DNA of 64,000 nucleotides from Ignavibacteria bacterium (GTDB lineage: Bacteria; Bacteroidota; Ignavibacteria; Kapaibacteriales; Kapaibacteriaceae), in contig VGVV01000007.1 in the NCBI GenBank assembly GCA_016873895.1, positions 36,363-100,362 on the forward strand, read 5' to 3'. A program made the position numbers and the translations under genes. The notes under the pieces were generated by a model, which was not told the origin of the DNA, did not search any database, and was given only the letters and a program-made list of their open reading frames with translations. Every line of letters starts with the position of its first letter. The stretch's first letter is position 1. Shown one piece after another: positions 13,335 to 23,523 of the stretch.

Positions 13335-14717
13335 ATGAATAAACGCACGGTAACTCTTCTTGAGGGCGATGGAATTGGTCCGGAAATTTGTGATAGCGTT
13401 GTTCGCGTATTTGAAGCTGCAGGTGTCCCGATTCAGTGGGAGCGCGCTTTCGCTGGCTTGGCTGCCATCGAGGCAACAGGAAATGGTGTGCCGCCTGAAA
13501 CACTAGAGAGCATCAAGCGCAGTGGAGTGGCACTCAAGGGGCCTACAACTACGCCCATAGCAGGTGGACATAAGTCCGTAAACGTAACGATTCGCAAGGC
13601 CCTAGAGCTCTATGCAAACGTTCGGTTGGCCAAGTCGATGCCAGCCATTGAGACGCGGTTCTCCAACGTGAACATTCTTATTGTTCGCGAGAACATTGAG
13701 GATACCTATGCAGGTATCGAGCATTTTCAGACAGCTAACGTTGCACAATGCTTGAAACTTATCACGCGCCAAGGCAGCGAAGCAGTTATTCGGTACACCT
13801 TTGAAGTAGCTCGCAAACTTGGACGCAAGCGCGTTACGTGTGTTCATAAGGCTAACATTCACAAGATCACTGATGGACTTTGGCTGCAAGTTTTCCGTGA
13901 GGTTGCTGCCGAGTATCCAGAGATCACCTCTGATGATATCATCGTAGACAACTGCTGCATGCAGCTGGTGGCGCGCCCAGAGCAATTCGACCTGCTGGTA
14001 CTCCCTAATCTCTACGGCGATGTCGTAAGTGATCTATGTGCTGGTATCGTTGGTGGTCTCGGTGTTGCACCGGGTGGCAACATCGGCAAGACGTGTGCTG
14101 TATTCGAAGCTGTTCATGGTTCTGCTCCGGATATCGCAGGCAAGGGGCTGGCAAATCCAACGGCTATTCTTATTTCATCAATCCAGATGCTACAGCATAT
14201 GGGCTACATAGGCCATGCTGAAGCTATCGAAAGGGCCATGACGAGTGCCCTTGCAAGTGGCGTTAAAACCCGAGATCTGGGTGGAACTGCAACAACGACG
14301 GAGTACACAGACGCTATCATCGCCAACATTGTACCGGTAACCAACGCCGAGCCAGTACCATCAGGGGCTGCTGCCGATGCTAAGCCCCTTAGCACTTCAT
14401 CTATGAAGAACTGGGAGTGTGTCGGAGTTGACGTGTTTGTTCAGCACGATGGCTTGCCAACAATGCCGAACAACATTGGACCGTTTACACTACGCTTGAT
14501 GTCGAACCGTGGTACGAAAGTATGGCCCGGAACAACTCCGGACATTTTCATGGTAGATCATTTTCGGTGTAGATACGTTGCCGAGGCACCAATCACTCGA
14601 CACGATGCCTTAGCTCTGCTCACCGAGCTTACGACGCAAAATGTTCAGTGGCTTCATACGGAGTTACTCTGGAATGATGCTCAAGAAGCAAAGTATACAA
14701 AGGCGCAGGGCGAATAG
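13335..14717 (+). CDS. icd: isocitrate dehydrogenase, long type with C-terminal domain
   Basis: The ATG at 13335 (MNKRTVTLLEGDGIGPEI) is used instead of the GTG at 13314. The 460 residues contain the beta-decarboxylating dehydrogenase fold: LKGPTTTPIAGGHKSVNVTIRK, ENIEDTYAGIEH, the Mg-binding LPNLYGDVVSDLCAG and the cofactor-loop region AVHGSAPDIAGKGLANPTA. A further ~110-residue C-terminal domain (from SSMKNWECVGVDVFVQHDG) resembles that of Thermus-type ICDH, which is longer than the E. coli enzyme. It converts isocitrate to 2-oxoglutarate in the TCA cycle. NAD versus NADP use was not resolved. Confidence 0.88.
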   Translation: MNKRTVTLLEGDGIGPEICDSVVRVFEAAGVPIQWERAFAGLAAIEATGNGVPPETLESIKRSGVALKGPTTTPIAGGHKSVNVTIRKALELYANVRLAKSMPAIETRFSNVNILIVRENIEDTYAGIEHFQTANVAQCLKLITRQGSEAVIRYTFEVARKLGRKRVTCVHKANIHKITDGLWLQVFREVAAEYPEITSDDIIVDNCCMQLVARPEQFDLLVLPNLYGDVVSDLCAGIVGGLGVAPGGNIGKTCAVFEAVHGSAPDIAGKGLANPTAILISSIQMLQHMGYIGHAEAIERAMTSALASGVKTRDLGGTATTTEYTDAIIANIVPVTNAEPVPSGAAADAKPLSTSSMKNWECVGVDVFVQHDGLPTMPNNIGPFTLRLMSNRGTKVWPGTTPDIFMVDHFRCRYVAEAPITRHDALALLTELTTQNVQWLHTELLWNDAQEAKYTKAQGE

Positions 14718-14755
14718 GCGGCGCAAGCCGTTGTTAGAATTCCACGGCAAGAGTC

Positions 14756-17700
14756 ATGAACACAGAACCGCAACAAAGTACAGAAACCGTAAGTGAGCTT
14801 AGCAGCATACGCAGGCTTGCGGTTTTTGTGTTGCGTAGAGCTCTCGACGTGTTACTCGGTCTTGTTATTCTCTCAGCAGCGGTGGTTGGATTCCTTCAAA
14901 CCGAGACGGGTAGGAAACTTCTCACGTCGCAAGTGCTGCGCTATGTGAACGGACAGATACATGGTACCCTAACATGCGATGATGTGCGTATTGATGTATT
15001 CCGTGGCGTTGTGCTTCAGCAGCCCCACCTTCGGGTGGATGGAACAACATTGCTGCAGGCTAAGGAGCTGCGTGTTGTCTATGATATAGCTGCCCTGGTG
15101 GGCCATACGACAGCAGTTAATAGCATCACGATTATCAAGCCAACTATCAATCTCGTTAGGGCAACAGACGGTGTTTGGAACTTCTCCAAGCTAAGCATGT
15201 CAACAGATACCACACCCTCTGGACCATCGTCACTTGTGTTACGATTAAAAGAGTTTACCATTGAGAATGGTACCGTAAACGTTGATGATCGTACAACACC
15301 AAAGGCTGACTCGACTACCTTCGATCCTATGCACTTGCAGTTGCACGATGTAGATTTGCAGGCATCAACATTGCTTGATTTTGCTGAGCATGATTACACG
15401 GTTGTTATCAATAAGCTCACCTGCAGAGATGTCCGTCAGACACCACTTAATCTACTACAACTATCTGCCGCTGTGCACATTACGCCCGGTGGGATACAGG
15501 TACGTGCGCTGTCGATAGAAACGCCCCAAACAAGTTGTCAGGTACATGCTGATTTGTTGGGTGTTAACGTCGAGCAACAAGGTCTAACACCAGCTTTGTT
15601 AAAAGCGCATCCGCTTCGCTGTCATGTATACGGCAAACGCATTTGGGGTCCAGATGTGCGCTTCTTTCTACCGTTCTTGGACATCCGTGATGCCTATGCA
15701 ATCGATACAGATGTTGCATACTCTGGAGATGCAGTTAGAGTGCAGAATATGGAACTGCAGTCTGGCAGCACAGTATTACGTGGGAGTGTGGAGGTCACTG
15801 GTCTTGATGGTGAAACACCGTTGTTTCTGAATGTGTCGCTGAATGACTCCCGTTCACGCTATGCAGAAGTGCAGCAGCGTCTACGATTTCTCCATCTGCC
15901 AACACTGCCGTTTGTGGGAACAACATACGTGCGACACGTAGAGATGAAGGGGCACCCATCTGACTCATTGTGGTTTGATATTGATGGCACAGATGATATT
16001 GGTCAGATTCAAGGCCAAATGTCGCTCTATCTCGCAAAAGCCCCCATGGCATACAAACTCAACGCCATGATCAAGAGGGGAGATCTGTCACGTTTTGGAC
16101 CCGAATTTGGGTATTGTGATCTCAATGGTCGCGTTAACATTCAGGGGCAGGGCTTTACGCTTGATGAGCTGCGAGGTTCATATAATATTGATCTCGAGAA
16201 GTCTGTTGTATCGGATAGATTCGTTCGTTCTGGAGTAATCCGCATCAATGCCCAAGAGCCAGGTGTGGCACAGATTGATACTCTGCTGTTAGACGTGACA
16301 CCGCCGAATGGTATCGATGCTGATGAGGCTGCTTACGATGGCTATACTCGGCAACAGATTGGCATTTCTGGCTTTATAGACTCACGTCCAGATACTCTGC
16401 ACTATCAGTTCCATGCAGACTTCGATGGAGTAGATCTTCAGCGACTAGTTAAGAATGCATCACTTCCGACAGGGTTCTCGGGAGTGGTCGACATCGCGGC
16501 GCAAGGTTTGTCGTTGGATGACTTTATTGGGTCGATCAGCGCAAGCGTGAGCGAGTTTGCGTTGGAAGACAGAGCGCTACTACCGTTCTCCATGAACCTA
16601 ACCAGTAGTATTGGGTCAATGGGAAGAACGCTCAAAGTGGCTGCACCCTTTGCCAACATCACGATTGCAGGTGCATACCAACCAACCGAGCTGCTGGGAT
16701 CATTCCCGAATATTGCTGCCATTCTAGCTACGACGGCAGAGCGCAGGATGGATGCATTCGTAAACACCAGTAACAAGCCAATCTCGTATCCAAATTTTAA
16801 CCTACCGAGCATTGATGCAGAGTTTGATATTCAGTTAGTGGATGCGTCGCCGTTTAATGTCTTCCTTCAGGGAGTTACAATATCAAGTCGGTCTGCTGTA
16901 AAGGCACGCATCGTTTCAGACTCAACGCAGCTTAGAATACTCGCTGATGACATTGTGATTTCCGATCTACTCGTCATCAGCGATTCGTCAACGATTGCTG
17001 CAGATCCCAGTTCACTGAGGGGCGAGTTGCTCTATGTGGTCGAGAATAGAAAGCCTGTGCTTGCAAAGATTGATCTTGTTGCCGAATGCGAACGGAATCT
17101 CTTTATTGGTAAAGATGCGATCAACAAGCCACGTGTGATCCTGCGTGGGAATGACTCGGCCATGCAAACCAGTGCAACACTGAATGTAAACAGTATTGAT
17201 GCACACGTTGGTCTTACCTCATTGTATCGTGGCGAACAGGTTACCCTACTCATTGATACAATTGCTGCTACGATAGATAAACAGCGGAAGCTAGAATGGG
17301 TTGCGCTTGATGATGCGGTTATTCATGCTCGAAACCAAGTATTTGATATTACCGGTCTACGTTTACAGCGCAGTCAAGATGAGATCATCACAATTGAGGG
17401 TGTTTGTTCACTCGAGAACTTTTCAAATCTGCACATTAGGGTGACAGATTTTGACATTAAGGATATCACCAGTTTCGTTCGTCTAGATCCGGGGCACCCC
17501 ATAACGTTTCTTTCCGGAAACGTTGGTGAGCTCGATCTCTATGTCAATGGGTCTTGGGAAAAGCCAGTAGCTTCGATGCGCATCCGAGCAGATGACGTTG
17601 AATACAATCATGAGCTTATCGGATCATTGTCTGCATCTATTCGATATGCGAACAGGGACATCGTTGGGAAGCTTGCGATTGCAAATGCCAAGATCCCAAA

Positions 17701-19375
17701 TTCACCGAATACTCTTGCCATAGAGGTGCGTCACCTTCCCATCGATCTTGGTCTACGCAATGTTCCGCGGCGCATTGTTGACCAGGGTGTAATTGATATT
17801 GATCTTTCTGCAACACAACTGGCACTCGCAGCAGTCGAGCCATTTCTCCCAGCAGTCGAGCGTGTGCATGGTATTGCTGATGGAAAAGTCACAATGCGGG
17901 GTACCTTGCCGGACAATATGGAGTTGGGTGGATCGGCGGTCTTCAAGAACACAACATTTTTAGCTTCTCCAACCAACATCGTCTACCGTGCAGAGGGTAA
18001 TCTGCATCTCGAAGGATCCAAACTGTTTCTCGATACGATACACATTCGTAACCTTGACCGCGACCGGCGCGGTGGTGCGGCACTTGCAAGCGGTATTGTA
18101 ACATTTGATGGGTTGTCAGTTTCTCGTGTAGACTTCAACGTCACGAGCAAAGGTATTCTCATCATGAATAAGGGTACTCAGGTTCGTAATCCGAAAGTAT
18201 TCGGAGACGTGGTAGTTGCCAGCAATGGTAATAGCCCCATCATGTTTTATGGTCCACCAGATGCACCTGTTCTGTCGGGTGATGTCGATGTTCTCTACGC
18301 AGACATTGTCTTCCCACAAGAGCGTTCTGCAACGAAGGCCAAATACTCTGCATTCGTCTATAAGCGATCGGGTGATGGCGCATCGGCTCAGCGTTCTGTC
18401 CTAGACACCACATCCGTGCTTCGCGTATCTGATACATCATCGAGTGCATCTCGAGCTCAAGCAACTGAGCTAGTAACAGAGGCTATCAAGTCTACGACTG
18501 CATCATTTTCGGACATTCTTCGGTTTAACCTCAATGTTTACCTCCGCGGTAGAACACTTATGACGATGGTTCTGGGATTTGCAGAGATTCTCATCGCAGA
18601 CCTAGAGCCGGTTGATGTTACCAAACCACTCACGATTACTGGCAGATTTGTTGACAATACCACGAACATGAGCGGGCGCATTCGCGTAAAAGAAGGCACG
18701 TCTACGTATAAGTTTTACAAGCCCTTCTCCGCCAGTGGCATCCTAGACTTTACCAAAGGTGGCATGTCTGATCCAGCGTTAGACTTGAAAGCCATATTCA
18801 ATGGTAGGCGAATGAATGTGCAGAGTAACGATCCTGAAACATATCGCGTCGTGATAGATATCTCGGGCACGAAGCGGCGTCCGATAGCTCGGTGGTCGTA
18901 CTATCGAAATGAGCGCAAGCAAGAGGGAGATTCGGCCAAGGTAACAGGAGATGCCTTGATGCTGTTGTTACTTGGCCGCACTCAAGACGAGCTAACATCT
19001 ACCGGCCAGGGCAATCTGGTTAACGAGGTTAACGCATCGCTGTCAGCTGTGGCAACAAGTGCTCTCGGCGACCTACTCAGTGGCGTAGGGGGCTTGGTGC
19101 AGTCTGTGCAAATGGACCTTGGTTCGGAGTTCTCGCAGACCCAACTTACCGTCTCAGGTCAGCTCTGGAGCGACGTAGTCTACCGCCTTACTGGGCAAGT
19201 AAGCGATTTCGCCGGTAACAGTACGATCACCGTAACGGTACCGTTTACAGTTTTGAACAACTCGGACGCAATGCGCTACTTCAACCTCGACATCTCAAGG
19301 TCAGTGAACAACACAGGTAACATCACGCGCTTTCAGCGCCTATGGGAGATCAAGCTCGGGGCAAGGTTGCCTTAG
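14756..19375 (+). CDS. AsmA/TamB-like translocation and assembly protein
   Basis: A 1539-residue protein with one N-terminal membrane helix (about 25-47), then long beta-rich repeats typical of AsmA/TamB-type bridge proteins, and a C-terminal TamB (DUF490) domain at about 1200-1539: ADIVFPQERSA, SGRIRVKEGTSTYKFYKPFSASGILDFTKGG, then ALGDLLSGVGGLVQSVQMDLGSEFS. Such proteins span from inner to outer membrane and are linked to phospholipid transport or outer-membrane protein assembly. Its ATG follows icd by 38 bp. Its stop overlaps by 4 bp the stop of the convergent acyl-CoA dehydrogenase. There is no BamA/TamA gene next to it here. Confidence 0.85.
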   Translation: MNTEPQQSTETVSELSSIRRLAVFVLRRALDVLLGLVILSAAVVGFLQTETGRKLLTSQVLRYVNGQIHGTLTCDDVRIDVFRGVVLQQPHLRVDGTTLLQAKELRVVYDIAALVGHTTAVNSITIIKPTINLVRATDGVWNFSKLSMSTDTTPSGPSSLVLRLKEFTIENGTVNVDDRTTPKADSTTFDPMHLQLHDVDLQASTLLDFAEHDYTVVINKLTCRDVRQTPLNLLQLSAAVHITPGGIQVRALSIETPQTSCQVHADLLGVNVEQQGLTPALLKAHPLRCHVYGKRIWGPDVRFFLPFLDIRDAYAIDTDVAYSGDAVRVQNMELQSGSTVLRGSVEVTGLDGETPLFLNVSLNDSRSRYAEVQQRLRFLHLPTLPFVGTTYVRHVEMKGHPSDSLWFDIDGTDDIGQIQGQMSLYLAKAPMAYKLNAMIKRGDLSRFGPEFGYCDLNGRVNIQGQGFTLDELRGSYNIDLEKSVVSDRFVRSGVIRINAQEPGVAQIDTLLLDVTPPNGIDADEAAYDGYTRQQIGISGFIDSRPDTLHYQFHADFDGVDLQRLVKNASLPTGFSGVVDIAAQGLSLDDFIGSISASVSEFALEDRALLPFSMNLTSSIGSMGRTLKVAAPFANITIAGAYQPTELLGSFPNIAAILATTAERRMDAFVNTSNKPISYPNFNLPSIDAEFDIQLVDASPFNVFLQGVTISSRSAVKARIVSDSTQLRILADDIVISDLLVISDSSTIAADPSSLRGELLYVVENRKPVLAKIDLVAECERNLFIGKDAINKPRVILRGNDSAMQTSATLNVNSIDAHVGLTSLYRGEQVTLLIDTIAATIDKQRKLEWVALDDAVIHARNQVFDITGLRLQRSQDEIITIEGVCSLENFSNLHIRVTDFDIKDITSFVRLDPGHPITFLSGNVGELDLYVNGSWEKPVASMRIRADDVEYNHELIGSLSASIRYANRDIVGKLAIANAKIPNSPNTLAIEVRHLPIDLGLRNVPRRIVDQGVIDIDLSATQLALAAVEPFLPAVERVHGIADGKVTMRGTLPDNMELGGSAVFKNTTFLASPTNIVYRAEGNLHLEGSKLFLDTIHIRNLDRDRRGGAALASGIVTFDGLSVSRVDFNVTSKGILIMNKGTQVRNPKVFGDVVVASNGNSPIMFYGPPDAPVLSGDVDVLYADIVFPQERSATKAKYSAFVYKRSGDGASAQRSVLDTTSVLRVSDTSSSASRAQATELVTEAIKSTTASFSDILRFNLNVYLRGRTLMTMVLGFAEILIADLEPVDVTKPLTITGRFVDNTTNMSGRIRVKEGTSTYKFYKPFSASGILDFTKGGMSDPALDLKAIFNGRRMNVQSNDPETYRVVIDISGTKRRPIARWSYYRNERKQEGDSAKVTGDALMLLLLGRTQDELTSTGQGNLVNEVNASLSAVATSALGDLLSGVGGLVQSVQMDLGSEFSQTQLTVSGQLWSDVVYRLTGQVSDFAGNSTITVTVPFTVLNNSDAMRYFNLDISRSVNNTGNITRFQRLWEIKLGARLP

Positions 19376-20523
19376 AGTTCTTTGATCAGTTCACGTGCGA
19401 TCACGATGTGCTGAATTTCAGATGTTCCTTCGTAGATCTCTGTGATCTTCGCATCGCGCAAATAGCGCTCTACTAGATACTCTCGCACGTAACCGTAACC
19501 ACCATGCACTTGGATTGCCTCTAAGGCGTTATGTACCGCTGTTTGCGATGCAAACAGCTTTGCTTGAGCAGCGGCCTTGATGTAGTTCTGGTGCTGGTCT
19601 TTCAGGTAAGCTGCGCGGTACGTAAGCATGCGAGCCGCTTCTAGACGTGTTGCCATATCGGCCAGCTTGAGCTGGATGGCCTGTAGGTCTGCGATAGGTT
19701 TTCCAAAGGCTTTGCGCTCTGTTGAATACTTAATAGCAGCTTCTGTAGCACCCTTTGCAATTCCGAGTGCTTGAGCAGCAATACCGATACGCCCGCCATT
19801 GAGCGATTCCATGGCGATCTTAAAGCCCATACCTACGCCGCCAAGCACTTGATCATCGGGAACGAATACATTGGTCAATCCGATCGAGCATGTGTCGCTT
19901 GAGCGAATCCCCAGCTTGTCTTCCTTTAGCCCTGGCTCGAAGCCTGGAGTATTGCGGTCGATGATGAAGCACGTGATACCCTTATGGCGAAGCTCACGGT
20001 TTGTTTGAGCCATTACAAGGTATGTGCTGGCTGTTGTGCCGTTGGTGATCCAGTTCTTGGTTCCATTCAGCACCCATCCTCCGTCTACCTTCACTGCATT
20101 CGTACTTTGTGAGGTTGCATCGGAACCGGCTTCGGGCTCGCTAAGGCAAAAGGCTCCATGGACAGCGCCACTTGCAAGCGGACGCAACCACTTCTCCTTT
20201 TGTTCATCAGTGCAGTATGTTTCCAGACCCCAGCACACGAGTGAATTGTTCACAGACATCACGACGCCTACAGATGCATCTACGGCGGAGATTTCCTCCA
20301 TAGCGATCACATAGCTCATGGCGTCTAGTCCTGAACCGCCCCATTCAGGCGATACCATCATACCAAGAAACCCGAGCTCTCCAAGATTTTTGATAATCTC
20401 CGTTGGGAACTCACCGGACTTATCGCGTTCGATAGAGGTTGGTGCAACTTCTTCCCTTGCAAACTGACGGGCTGTTTCACGAATCATTTCGTGTGTCTCA
20501 GAGAACTGCAGGTTAAAGCTCAT
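19372..20523 (-). CDS. acyl-CoA dehydrogenase
   Basis: The 383-residue protein is a standard-length FAD acyl-CoA dehydrogenase of the short/medium-chain (butyryl-CoA) type. Visible are AFCLSEPEAGSDA, WVLNGTKNWITNG, the substrate region ERKAFGKPIADLQAIQ, IQVHGGYGYVREYLVERYLRDAKI, and the catalytic glutamate in IYEGTSEIQHIVIA. It introduces the trans-2 double bond into acyl-CoA and passes electrons to Etf. The EtfAB:menaquinone oxidoreductase-like protein at 4.1 kb is the likely next carrier. A TAAATTTG box lies about 58 bp upstream, inside the end of anmK, so it may have its own promoter. Confidence 0.92.
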   Translation of the reverse strand: MSFNLQFSETHEMIRETARQFAREEVAPTSIERDKSGEFPTEIIKNLGELGFLGMMVSPEWGGSGLDAMSYVIAMEEISAVDASVGVVMSVNNSLVCWGLETYCTDEQKEKWLRPLASGAVHGAFCLSEPEAGSDATSQSTNAVKVDGGWVLNGTKNWITNGTTASTYLVMAQTNRELRHKGITCFIIDRNTPGFEPGLKEDKLGIRSSDTCSIGLTNVFVPDDQVLGGVGMGFKIAMESLNGGRIGIAAQALGIAKGATEAAIKYSTERKAFGKPIADLQAIQLKLADMATRLEAARMLTYRAAYLKDQHQNYIKAAAQAKLFASQTAVHNALEAIQVHGGYGYVREYLVERYLRDAKITEIYEGTSEIQHIVIARELIKEL

Positions 20524-20581
20524 TGGTGTATGCTCTATAGTTTTCGTGAAAAACAGTGCTGATGGTCCGTATGAATGGGCG

Positions 20582-20589
20582 CAAATTTA
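20582..20589 (-). promoter_or_regulatory. -7 box TAAATTTG before acyl-CoA dehydrogenase
   Basis: Identical to the atpD and thiolase boxes. It overlaps the last codon of anmK and precedes the ATG at 20523 by 58 bp. Confidence 0.4.
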
Positions 20590-21699
20590 CAAAACATGCT
20601 GGCTGGAAACCGACCCAAGTACTGCCATTTTAGTGGCACCTGTAACGCTTGGTACATTCCCTGGGCGTCCGCTTAACGTGAGAAATCCAAGGTATGCAAA
20701 CGCCATTGCTTCTTTTTCCTGCCAGTGTTCGTGCACAACAAGCTTAGTGGGCATTTGGTTCTCTATAAGCTGCGCTTCGAGGCGTTCTAGCAGAAACGAG
20801 TTTTGTGAGCCCCCTCCAGAAATGATGATTTCCTTTGTAACGGGGGCGTAACGGTGTATGTGATCGGCAATAGACCAAGCAGTAAGCTCGGTCATCGTTG
20901 AGACAACATCCTCCAAGGGGCTCGACGGTTGCGAGTATTTCGTGATCAAGCGCTGTGCTTCCTGGAGCGTAAAGAGCTCGCGTCCGGTAGACTTCGGTGG
21001 TTGTACTGAGAAATATGGCATGGATTGCATCTCGGCAAGCATTGGGGCGATGATACGCCCGGCACGAGCTATTGCTCCATCCTTGTCATAATGTTTACCA
21101 AACGTAAGTCTTGTACCAGCATCTATCCAGACGTTTCCAGGTCCGGTATCGAATGCCTGCAGCGTCTCGATACTGCAAGCAGGTGGCAGCAGCGTAAGGT
21201 TTGCCATTCCGCCAATGTTGAGAGCCACACGGCATGTTGATGGTTTGCAGAGTGTTGCGTGGTCGAAGATTGGAACAAGAGGAGCCCCTTGTCCGCCAAG
21301 TGCAACATCGGCTGAACGAAAATCACTAACTACTGTTCTGGCAAGCAGCGCGCTGAGAGCAGGACCGCTTCCAATCTGCCACGTCGAATACGGTGGATGA
21401 TGCCAGATTGTCTGTCCGTGAATGGCAACAGCTTCAACAGACGTACTGTGTTCTCGCTCGATGTCCCTGATGGCCTCTGCATACTCACGCGCAAGAACAA
21501 AGGCTAGGTCGGAGAGCTGTTCAAGCGACATGTCTGCATGCACAACATGACGCAATAATTCTTGCGTGCGTTCTTGGAAAGGGAAGCTTTTGAAAGCAAA
21601 GAGGGACACCGCATCACGGTCTCCCTCTGGTTGAATATCGCATATCGCAACGTCGATCGCATCGAACGACGTGCCCGTCATTACGCCTGCAATCCGCAT
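20587..21699 (-). CDS. anmK: anhydro-N-acetylmuramic acid kinase
   Basis: The 370 residues match AnmK in length and start ([22 protein letters not shown], phosphate-binding loop). VAIHGQTIWHHP, NIGGMANLTLLP, FDTGPGNVWIDA and ISGGGSQNSFLLERL are the conserved blocks. It phosphorylates and opens 1,6-anhydro-MurNAc during recycling of peptidoglycan in the cytoplasm. The ATG shares one base with the nuoB stop (TAATG), so translation is coupled to nuoAB; this is a chance functional pairing as far as can be seen. Confidence 0.92.
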   Translation of the reverse strand: MRIAGVMTGTSFDAIDVAICDIQPEGDRDAVSLFAFKSFPFQERTQELLRHVVHADMSLEQLSDLAFVLAREYAEAIRDIEREHSTSVEAVAIHGQTIWHHPPYSTWQIGSGPALSALLARTVVSDFRSADVALGGQGAPLVPIFDHATLCKPSTCRVALNIGGMANLTLLPPACSIETLQAFDTGPGNVWIDAGTRLTFGKHYDKDGAIARAGRIIAPMLAEMQSMPYFSVQPPKSTGRELFTLQEAQRLITKYSQPSSPLEDVVSTMTELTAWSIADHIHRYAPVTKEIIISGGGSQNSFLLERLEAQLIENQMPTKLVVHEHWQEKEAMAFAYLGFLTLSGRPGNVPSVTGATKMAVLGSVSSQHVL

Positions 21700-22232
21700 T
21701 ACGGCGTCACGAGCATGTCTTGGCAGCGAATATCGCCTGTGTCTTTACCAAGGTTGATTAGCTGCGGCTTAGACTCCGAAACTTTATCCTGTATGTACAT
21801 CAGGGCCTTCATGAGCGCTTCCGGACGCGGAGGACAACCGGAAACATAGGCATCAACAGGCAGAAATTGGCCGATACCTTGCACAACAGGATACGAACGG
21901 AACATGCCTCCGGTTGACGTACAAACTCCCATGGCGATGCACCACTTTGGATCGGGCATTTGGTCCCACACCTTTTTAACCACCCAAGCCATCTTGTATG
22001 TAACCGTGCCAGCAACGATCATGAGGTCTGCTTGGCGCGGCGAGAATGAAAATCGCTCTGATCCGAAGCGCGACGAATCTGCGCGAGGACCACCAAAGGC
22101 CATCATTTCAATAGCACAGCAGGAGATACCCATGGGCATCGGCCACAGCGAGTTCTTCTGTGCCCATGTAATGAGAGATTCAACACGAGTGGTAACAAAA
22201 CCATCGCGTACGATTTGCTCGTTTAATCCCAT
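21699..22232 (-). CDS. nuoB: NADH-quinone oxidoreductase subunit B
   Basis: The 177-residue subunit carries the terminal N2 [4Fe-4S] cluster of complex I. The tandem cysteines in [10 protein letters not shown], the cysteine in [10 protein letters not shown] and the one in [11 protein letters not shown] are the four expected ligands. It overlaps the end of nuoA by 10 bp, as usual for nuoAB. nuoC and nuoD do not follow; anmK does, showing that the complex I operon is broken up in this genome. Confidence 0.95.
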   Translation of the reverse strand: MGLNEQIVRDGFVTTRVESLITWAQKNSLWPMPMGISCCAIEMMAFGGPRADSSRFGSERFSFSPRQADLMIVAGTVTYKMAWVVKKVWDQMPDPKWCIAMGVCTSTGGMFRSYPVVQGIGQFLPVDAYVSGCPPRPEALMKALMYIQDKVSESKPQLINLGKDTGDIRCQDMLVTP

Positions 22233-22603
22233 TTGAGCGCACCTTTCTTGAGTACATAGAGATAGCCACTAAACAGCAGTACCATGAATAGAATCATGGC
22301 TACAAGTCCAGTATTGTCTGTAAAGTTCCTAAACTCTACGGCCCATGGGTACATAAACACAACTTCGATGTCGAAGAGGATGAACATCATGGCAACGAGG
22401 TAAAACTTTACAGTGAATCGCTCCCGTGCGCTCTTGATAGGCTCCATTCCTGATTCATAGGTTGTGAGTTTCGAGCGCGTACTACGACGCGGACCAAGAT
22501 ACTCTGCAAGGAAAATGTTGCTGACACCGAAGATCAGACCTACGGCGATCATGATCATCAGAGGTACATAGTTGACTACCGGATCCATATTCCTGAGCTC
22601 CAT
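22223..22603 (-). CDS. nuoA: NADH-quinone oxidoreductase subunit A
   Basis: A 126-residue membrane subunit with three predicted helices ([60 protein letters not shown]). The acidic loop motif [12 protein letters not shown] is diagnostic. The ATG at 22603 is used; a second ATG at 22588 is possible. A TATCTTTG box ends 12 bp before the start, so nuoA probably begins the nuoAB-anmK transcript. Confidence 0.93.
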   Translation of the reverse strand: MELRNMDPVVNYVPLMIMIAVGLIFGVSNIFLAEYLGPRRSTRSKLTTYESGMEPIKSARERFTVKFYLVAMMFILFDIEVVFMYPWAVEFRNFTDNTGLVAMILFMVLLFSGYLYVLKKGALKWD

Positions 22604-22614
22604 TGATTCAGGTA

Positions 22615-22622
22615 CAAAGATA
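22615..22622 (-). promoter_or_regulatory. -7 box TATCTTTG of nuoAB
   Basis: Minus-strand TATCTTTG lies 11 bp upstream of the nuoA ATG, between the broken barrel gene and nuoA. Confidence 0.5.
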
Positions 22623-22640
22623 ACATATAACGCATCAGCC

Positions 22641-23480
22641 CTAGAACAGGAACTTTACTCCCAGCTCGACCCCGTTCTGGTCGTTTGTGAACCCATATGT
22701 AGGATCATCCCAGCTCTTCCATGCCAATCTGCGATAGCGCTACGAGAGGTTTGTCTGCAACGACGCACAAAGAGTATACCCCAAGCCCACCTGTGCATTA
22801 CCCGAGAAGTCCTGGATTCCTGCAAGGCCAAATCCTCCGGCGTCGGCCCGGGCAAACGCGCGCAGGTTCGGTAGGAGCACAACCGAACCGCTGACTCCAA
22901 GAAGTGGTTGGGCCCGTATGCGTTCTGCTTCTCCTTGATCCCGAAAACTGAGTCCAAAAGGTCCCTGTATCTCTGCGTCGATATCTGCCCACAGACCAAT
23001 CACACGCACGCCAGCATACGTTACAACGTTACCAGTGCCTGGCTTGGATGCGTCGGACTCTCCATTGCCAAATCGATACCGAACAGCGGCATCATACACA
23101 CCAAGGCTCAGGGTAATCCTGCCTGCGCCCGAAAACAAATCATCTGCAAAATTGGTCGAGAACTGTTTACCTATACGCAGATATGCTGCGTCGACCATGA
23201 AACCAAGCTCTCCTCGCTCTATGCTGCCCCGAGTGCTGCCGATGAACTCCAGCAACTTCCTGAGCTCGTTTGGAGGAAGTTGAGTGCGCCCCTCGAAATC
23301 ATTTGCTGTAACCGTTGAAAACTGTTTCATCGTAGCATGCAGATATACCTCGGCAGAGCCAGACCATACATGCTGTTGTTCGGTTTGTGTTTGTGCCTGC
23401 GTTGCAACAACTGCAATCACGCAGAAGAGTGCAATCAGGTGCGATAGGATCAGTGTTGGTCGTTGTATGTTTTTCATCAT
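22641..23480 (-). pseudogene. outer-membrane beta-barrel protein interrupted by an in-frame stop
   Basis: From the ATG at 23480 (or 23477) a signal peptide leads into a mature protein of alternating polar/hydrophobic residues typical of an outer-membrane barrel. The frame stops at TAG 22740-22742 after LQTNLS. In the same frame the sequence continues for 32 more codons (RYRRLAWKSWDDPTYGFTND...) and ends GVELGVKFLF at 22641, the expected C-terminal beta-signal with terminal Phe. A tryptophan (TGG) in place of TAG would restore an intact protein. So the gene is either a fresh pseudogene or the base is a sequencing error. A TATGTTCG box sits 2 bp before the ATG. Confidence 0.75.
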
Positions 23481-23523
23481 CGCGAACATAACAATATCAA
23501 CAACTTGGGAGTAGATTCGCAGC

